From: Candidatus Aquidulcis frankliniae
GTDB lineage: Bacteria > Chloroflexota > Limnocylindria > Limnocylindrales > Limnocylindraceae
Assembly: GCA_009925905.1 (NCBI GenBank)
Contig: RFPZ01000021.1
Coordinates: 1-16,739 of the forward strand
Length of the DNA: 16,739 nucleotides
Reading direction: 5' to 3'
Part shown: one piece after another, positions 14,860 through 16,739 of the stretch
Position numbering within the stretch: the stretch's first letter is position 1
Layout: the number at the start of each line of letters is the position of its first letter
The notes under the pieces: generated by a model
The model's input: the letters and a program-made list of their open reading frames with translations, nothing else
What the model was told of the DNA's origin: nothing
The model's database searches: none
Position numbers and translations under genes: made by a program

Positions 14860-15041
14860 CAGCGCACCCCTTCACGCTTGACGCTCGCGAGGTAGCGGCG
14901 GAGATCCGCAGCGTCGATGCGGATGCTCCGGCCGATGCGGTAGCCGCCGAGGCTCTCTGCGAGCCGGTAGGCGGCGGCGCGGCTGATCTTCAGCAGCCGC
15001 ATCAGGTCGGCGACCTGCAATAGCTCGATAGGTTCACTCAA
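14859..15041 (-). CDS. AlpA/excisionase-type helix-turn-helix protein
   Basis: This 60-residue protein has the HTH_17/Xis pattern. ELLQVADLMRLLKISRAAAY (residues 6-25) forms the helix-turn-helix. YRIGRSIRIDAADLRRYLAS (34-53) is the wing and following helix typical of excisionases and AlpA-like regulators. Such proteins bind att-region DNA and direct excision or regulate the integrase gene. The start is TTG at 15041, backed by GAGGGAG on the - strand about 8 nt upstream (near 15049-15055). It is the first gene of a coupled - strand set. The divergent intergenic region to its right contains a long inverted repeat that it might bind. Confidence 0.75.
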   Translation of the reverse strand: MSEPIELLQVADLMRLLKISRAAAYRLAESLGGYRIGRSIRIDAADLRRYLASVKREGVR

Positions 15042-15059
15042 TGCGTACTCTCCCTCTGG

Positions 15060-15102
15060 CTCATCTCTGCGCTGCGCCTTAGCGGCTGCGCTCAGAGATG
15101 AG
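15060..15102. repeat. 10-bp inverted repeat between divergent genes
   Basis: CTCATCTCTG (15060-15069) and CAGAGATGAG (15093-15102) are perfect inverted copies separated by 23 nt. The spacer contains the direct repeat GCTGCGC at 15071-15077 and 15085-15091. It lies upstream of the xis-like gene (-) and of the small membrane gene at 15167 (+). It could be an operator, an Xis binding region or a stem-loop in the xis leader. Confidence 0.6.
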
Positions 15103-15154
15103 TGTGAGAGACGAAATCGCGGCGGCGCGCCTTTTTGCGCGGCGTCGGTGGTGG

Positions 15155-15160
15155 TAGAGT
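15155..15160 (+). promoter_or_regulatory. candidate leaderless -10 box (TAGAGT)
   Basis: TAGAGT is followed by GCTGCT and the ATG at 15167. No SD is possible in this context, which makes leaderless initiation the simplest reading. TTTTTG at 15132-15137 lies 17 nt upstream as a weak -35 candidate. Confidence 0.5.
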
Positions 15161-15166
15161 GCTGCT

Positions 15167-15469
15167 ATGTGGCGCACCAAAAAGACGGTAGATCCTGACG
15201 ATGACTGGCGAGACCTCGCGATTTCCGCGCGGCAAATACTGAAAGAAGCACGCCCTGAATCAAAGGAAGATGCACGGTTGCTGGTTGATGCCGTTTCTCG
15301 TCGCGATAATGTGAAGATCAGGTTTCTTCTAGAGCGTTTGGAGACGGCGGACAAAAAATGGCAGCATAAGACTCGATGGCGTCGCAGGGCCACTTTCGTC
15401 CTCTATTTTGCAGCCGGTTTTGTGATCTCTAGGTTTGTTGCTCTATACCTGCTCGAACTTCTCGGATAG
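15167..15469 (+). CDS. small tail-anchored-like membrane protein, unknown
   Basis: The product has 100 residues and is not recognised. A charged N-terminal part of about 70 residues contains DPDDDWRDLAISARQILKEA (residues 9-28) and likely helices rich in Arg, Lys and Glu. A basic patch (KTRWRRRA) leads into a single C-terminal hydrophobic segment (about 76-98, FVLYFAAGFVISRFVALYLL). This looks like a cytoplasmic domain with a C-terminal membrane anchor. It has its own leaderless-type promoter and lower G+C than the flanking mobility genes. Its last 27 nt overlap the 3' end of the convergent integrase gene. Confidence 0.55.
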   Translation: MWRTKKTVDPDDDWRDLAISARQILKEARPESKEDARLLVDAVSRRDNVKIRFLLERLETADKKWQHKTRWRRRATFVLYFAAGFVISRFVALYLLELLG

Positions 15470-16243
15470 TAGGGAGGCGCGCACTACGCCTTTGGTCAGC
15501 TCGCCGTAGGTCTTCGAGACCTGCACTGTGTTTTTGTGGCCGAGCATCTGCGCCGCTTCAGTGAGTGTCGCGCCACGCAAGAGCGCCTGCGTTGCGCGGA
15601 TATGGCGATGGTCGGATGCGTAGAGGCGACCAGTGAAGCCAGCCTCTCGCGCGCGCTCGTTGCGACGCGTATTGAGTGCAAGCGTCTTCACGATGCCTGG
15701 CACGAGCCACTCACTCGCTGCGCGCCCACTCGTCCACGCGGTCAGCCGTTCCACGGCGTGCGCTGGTAGCTCATAGTGCCGCTCACTCTGGCGCGTCTTC
15801 AGCGGTCGCGCCTGCTCATCGTCGAGCCGATTGCGCCGGATATAGAGGTGGCCGAGCGAGAGGTCGAGGTCGCCGACGCGCAGGCCGCGCGCCTCACTCT
15901 GGCGGAGCGCGAACGTCTCCGCGAGCCAGAGAATCCGATCGAGGGCGTCGCCGTCGGCGTGCGCCTCGATGATCTCGTCGAGGCGGCGCAGCCCTGCGGC
16001 GTCCGCGCGCGGATCGCCGTCGCCGGTGGCAATCGCGAGCCGCGTCAGCCGCTGCGGCGCTCGCTCAAGCTTGACGGTCGGCACCTCGGCGCAGACGAGG
16101 CCGAGAACGGCACGCGTGAGCGCGACCTGTTGGCGCAGTGCTTCACGCTCGGGCTGTGCGGCCCCAGATGCGCGCAGGCTGCCGAGATAGCGCGTAGACG
16201 TTTCGGTAAGGTTCGGTGCGCGGGCTAGCATCAAGGACCGCAA
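15443..16243 (-). CDS. tyrosine recombinase/integrase, N-terminally truncated
   Basis: This site-specific recombinase catalytic domain would integrate and excise the element. In 266 residues the family boxes are present: FALRQSEARGL with catalytic Arg114, LKTRQS with Lys149, SDHRHIRAT with Arg213, LGHKN with His236, and SKTYGEL with nucleophile Tyr246. Spacing Arg213 to His236 matches XerD-type enzymes. The first residue of the HxxR box is Ser210 instead of His. Phage-type integrases are usually 350-400 residues. Here the arm-binding part and much of the core-binding domain are missing. The only starts are TTG at 16243 or ATG at 16231, and the frame closes at a stop near 16289, inside the next + strand gene. 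Probably a remnant. Confidence 0.78.
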   Translation of the reverse strand: MRSLMLARAPNLTETSTRYLGSLRASGAAQPEREALRQQVALTRAVLGLVCAEVPTVKLERAPQRLTRLAIATGDGDPRADAAGLRRLDEIIEAHADGDALDRILWLAETFALRQSEARGLRVGDLDLSLGHLYIRRNRLDDEQARPLKTRQSERHYELPAHAVERLTAWTSGRAASEWLVPGIVKTLALNTRRNERAREAGFTGRLYASDHRHIRATQALLRGATLTEAAQMLGHKNTVQVSKTYGELTKGVVRASLLSEKFEQV

Positions 16244-16271
16244 TAATAAGTGAGCACGCCTCGTCTTATGG

Positions 16272-16277
16272 CAGAAT
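16272..16277 (+). promoter_or_regulatory. candidate leaderless -10-like box (CAGAAT)
   Basis: CAGAAT is followed by TGACTA and the ATG at 16284, the same 6-nt spacing as the other small genes. Its first base departs from TAnnnT, so this is the weakest of the set. Confidence 0.3.
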
Positions 16278-16283
16278 TGACTA

Positions 16284-16667
16284 ATGGCTCAGAAGACACA
16301 GAAATCCATATTTCATTGGGGGCCCGAAGGCAAACGGCCTCACAAAGTTGAGGCTGTTCACTTTCAGGACTGGGACGGTTCCCCTAATTTTGAGGTTCAA
16401 TGCCGCTACTGTAAGGCGGATTGTGACTCTCCAGCTGTCCTAGATGGCTGGCCTTGCGTTTCCGATGAGGAAAAGCGCGAAATTGACGCAACCATTCTGC
16501 GAGCTGCGAGGCTACGCGTCGTTGCAAGAGACAAGAAAGCGCAACAGCTTCGCGCTAGGGTAGAAGCTGGTGCATGTCTGGCCTGTGGAGAATTTCATCA
16601 TTCCGACCGATGCGATGGCCGCTGCGAAAGATGCGGCGATGATCCCTGCTCTTGCGACCGCGCCTAG
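16284..16667 (+). CDS. Cys-rich, probably zinc-binding protein, unknown
   Basis: The 127-residue soluble protein is of unrecognised family. Two cysteine clusters are visible. The first has Cys40, Cys43, Cys47 and Cys58 (CRYCKADC then GWPC). The second has Cys98, Cys101, Cys110, Cys114, Cys117, Cys122 and Cys124, with His105 and His106 between. A basic helix-forming stretch (about 62-93) joins them. The CxxC pairs suggest two structural zinc sites, as in small nucleic-acid-binding or adaptor proteins, but no specific fold is identified. G+C is just over half, below the integrase beside it. The ATG at 16284 lies within the region where the integrase N-terminus should have been. Confidence 0.58.
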   Translation: MAQKTQKSIFHWGPEGKRPHKVEAVHFQDWDGSPNFEVQCRYCKADCDSPAVLDGWPCVSDEEKREIDATILRAARLRVVARDKKAQQLRARVEAGACLACGEFHHSDRCDGRCERCGDDPCSCDRA

Positions 16668-16739
16668 TACCGTTGTGAGCAGCGCATGAACTTCTTTTCG
16701 CTAGCTGCTCTTTGCCATCCTTCGCAGCACCGCTGGCAT
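16668..16739. other. window end, no assigned feature
   Basis: An ATG at 16686 opens a frame (MNFFSLAALC) that runs off the end, but it lacks an SD or a hexamer at leaderless distance, so it is not called. No copy of the tRNA-Val 3' end is present here. Confidence 0.3.

Larger units (their letters stand above)
13281..16739. mobile_element. decayed tRNA-Val-associated integrative element (left part)
   Basis: Immediately after the tRNA the operon structure ends and base composition becomes mosaic. The segment holds a truncated tyrosine integrase, an AlpA/Xis-type HTH protein, a coiled-coil ORF and a truncated RepA-like ATPase, all on the - strand and G+C-rich. Interspersed are five + strand ORFs with visibly lower G+C. 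This gene set is typical of small integrative elements at tRNA genes. No second copy of the tRNA 3' end (TTCGAGTCCAGTATCGCCC) was found before 16739, so the right boundary is outside the window or lost. No replication gene is intact here. Confidence 0.6.

Noticed and set aside
15126..15141. CGCGC-CTTTTT-GCGCG hairpin as a terminator
   Set aside because: The T run is in the loop, not after the stem, so it is not an intrinsic terminator; the stem is only 5 bp.
15776..16228. 150-codon + strand ORF opposite the integrase
   Set aside because: It is antisense to the conserved recombinase boxes and has no domain of its own.
14493..16665. CGCCT pentamer near several edges of the small-gene inserts
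   Set aside because: It occurs near 14493, 14761, 15489, 16257 and 16662, but five bases are expected often in G+C-rich DNA, orientation and distance vary, and no longer attC-like structure surrounds them.
13281..16739. CRISPR array or integron attC array
   Set aside because: No regularly spaced direct repeats and no long imperfect attC palindromes were seen between the small genes.

Overview
The window is a bacterial chromosome segment of about 60% G+C with two parts. Positions 1 to about 13,280 hold the division and cell wall (dcw) cluster plus a tRNA gene, all on the + strand. The rest is the left part of what looks like a decayed integrative element inserted next to that tRNA. The host builds peptidoglycan and divides with FtsA/FtsZ. 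Cluster order, the absence of sepF, TAnnnT -10 boxes and likely leaderless genes would fit a small-genome Chloroflexota lineage (for example Limnocylindria-like). That is an impression without database support, and I would not rely on it below phylum level.

Region 1 (1-9536) is a tightly coupled operon: tail of an upstream gene (probably murE), murF, mraY, murD, ftsW, murG, murB, ddl, ftsQ. Almost every junction is a TGATG, GTGA or ATGA overlap. The exception is ftsW/murG, which overlap by 95 nt in different frames. The genes cover UDP-MurNAc-pentapeptide completion (MurB, MurD, Ddl, MurF), lipid I and II synthesis (MraY, MurG), septal glycan polymerisation (FtsW) and divisome assembly (FtsQ). 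murC is missing from its usual place between murG and murB.

Region 2 (9537-13280) holds ftsA and ftsZ, each with its own leader and candidate promoter, then yggS (PLP-binding protein), yggT, and a tRNA-Val(CAC) with encoded CCA. A short GUAA-loop hairpin lies between ftsZ and yggS, and a perfect 14-bp palindrome lies in the ftsZ leader.

Region 3 (13281-16739) is accessory. On the - strand is a G+C-rich set of mobility genes: a tyrosine integrase without a full N-terminus, an AlpA/Xis-type HTH protein, a coiled-coil ORF and a RepA-like P-loop ATPase that stops where Walker B should be. On the + strand are five lower-G+C small ORFs: four predicted small membrane proteins and one Cys-rich, probably zinc-binding protein. 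Four of the five follow a -10-like hexamer exactly 6 nt before the ATG, as expected for leaderless transcripts. The broken ends of the integrase and the ATPase lie where these + strand genes begin or end, which suggests that foreign small-gene cassettes have eroded an older integrative element. The right end of the element (attR) was not found in the window.
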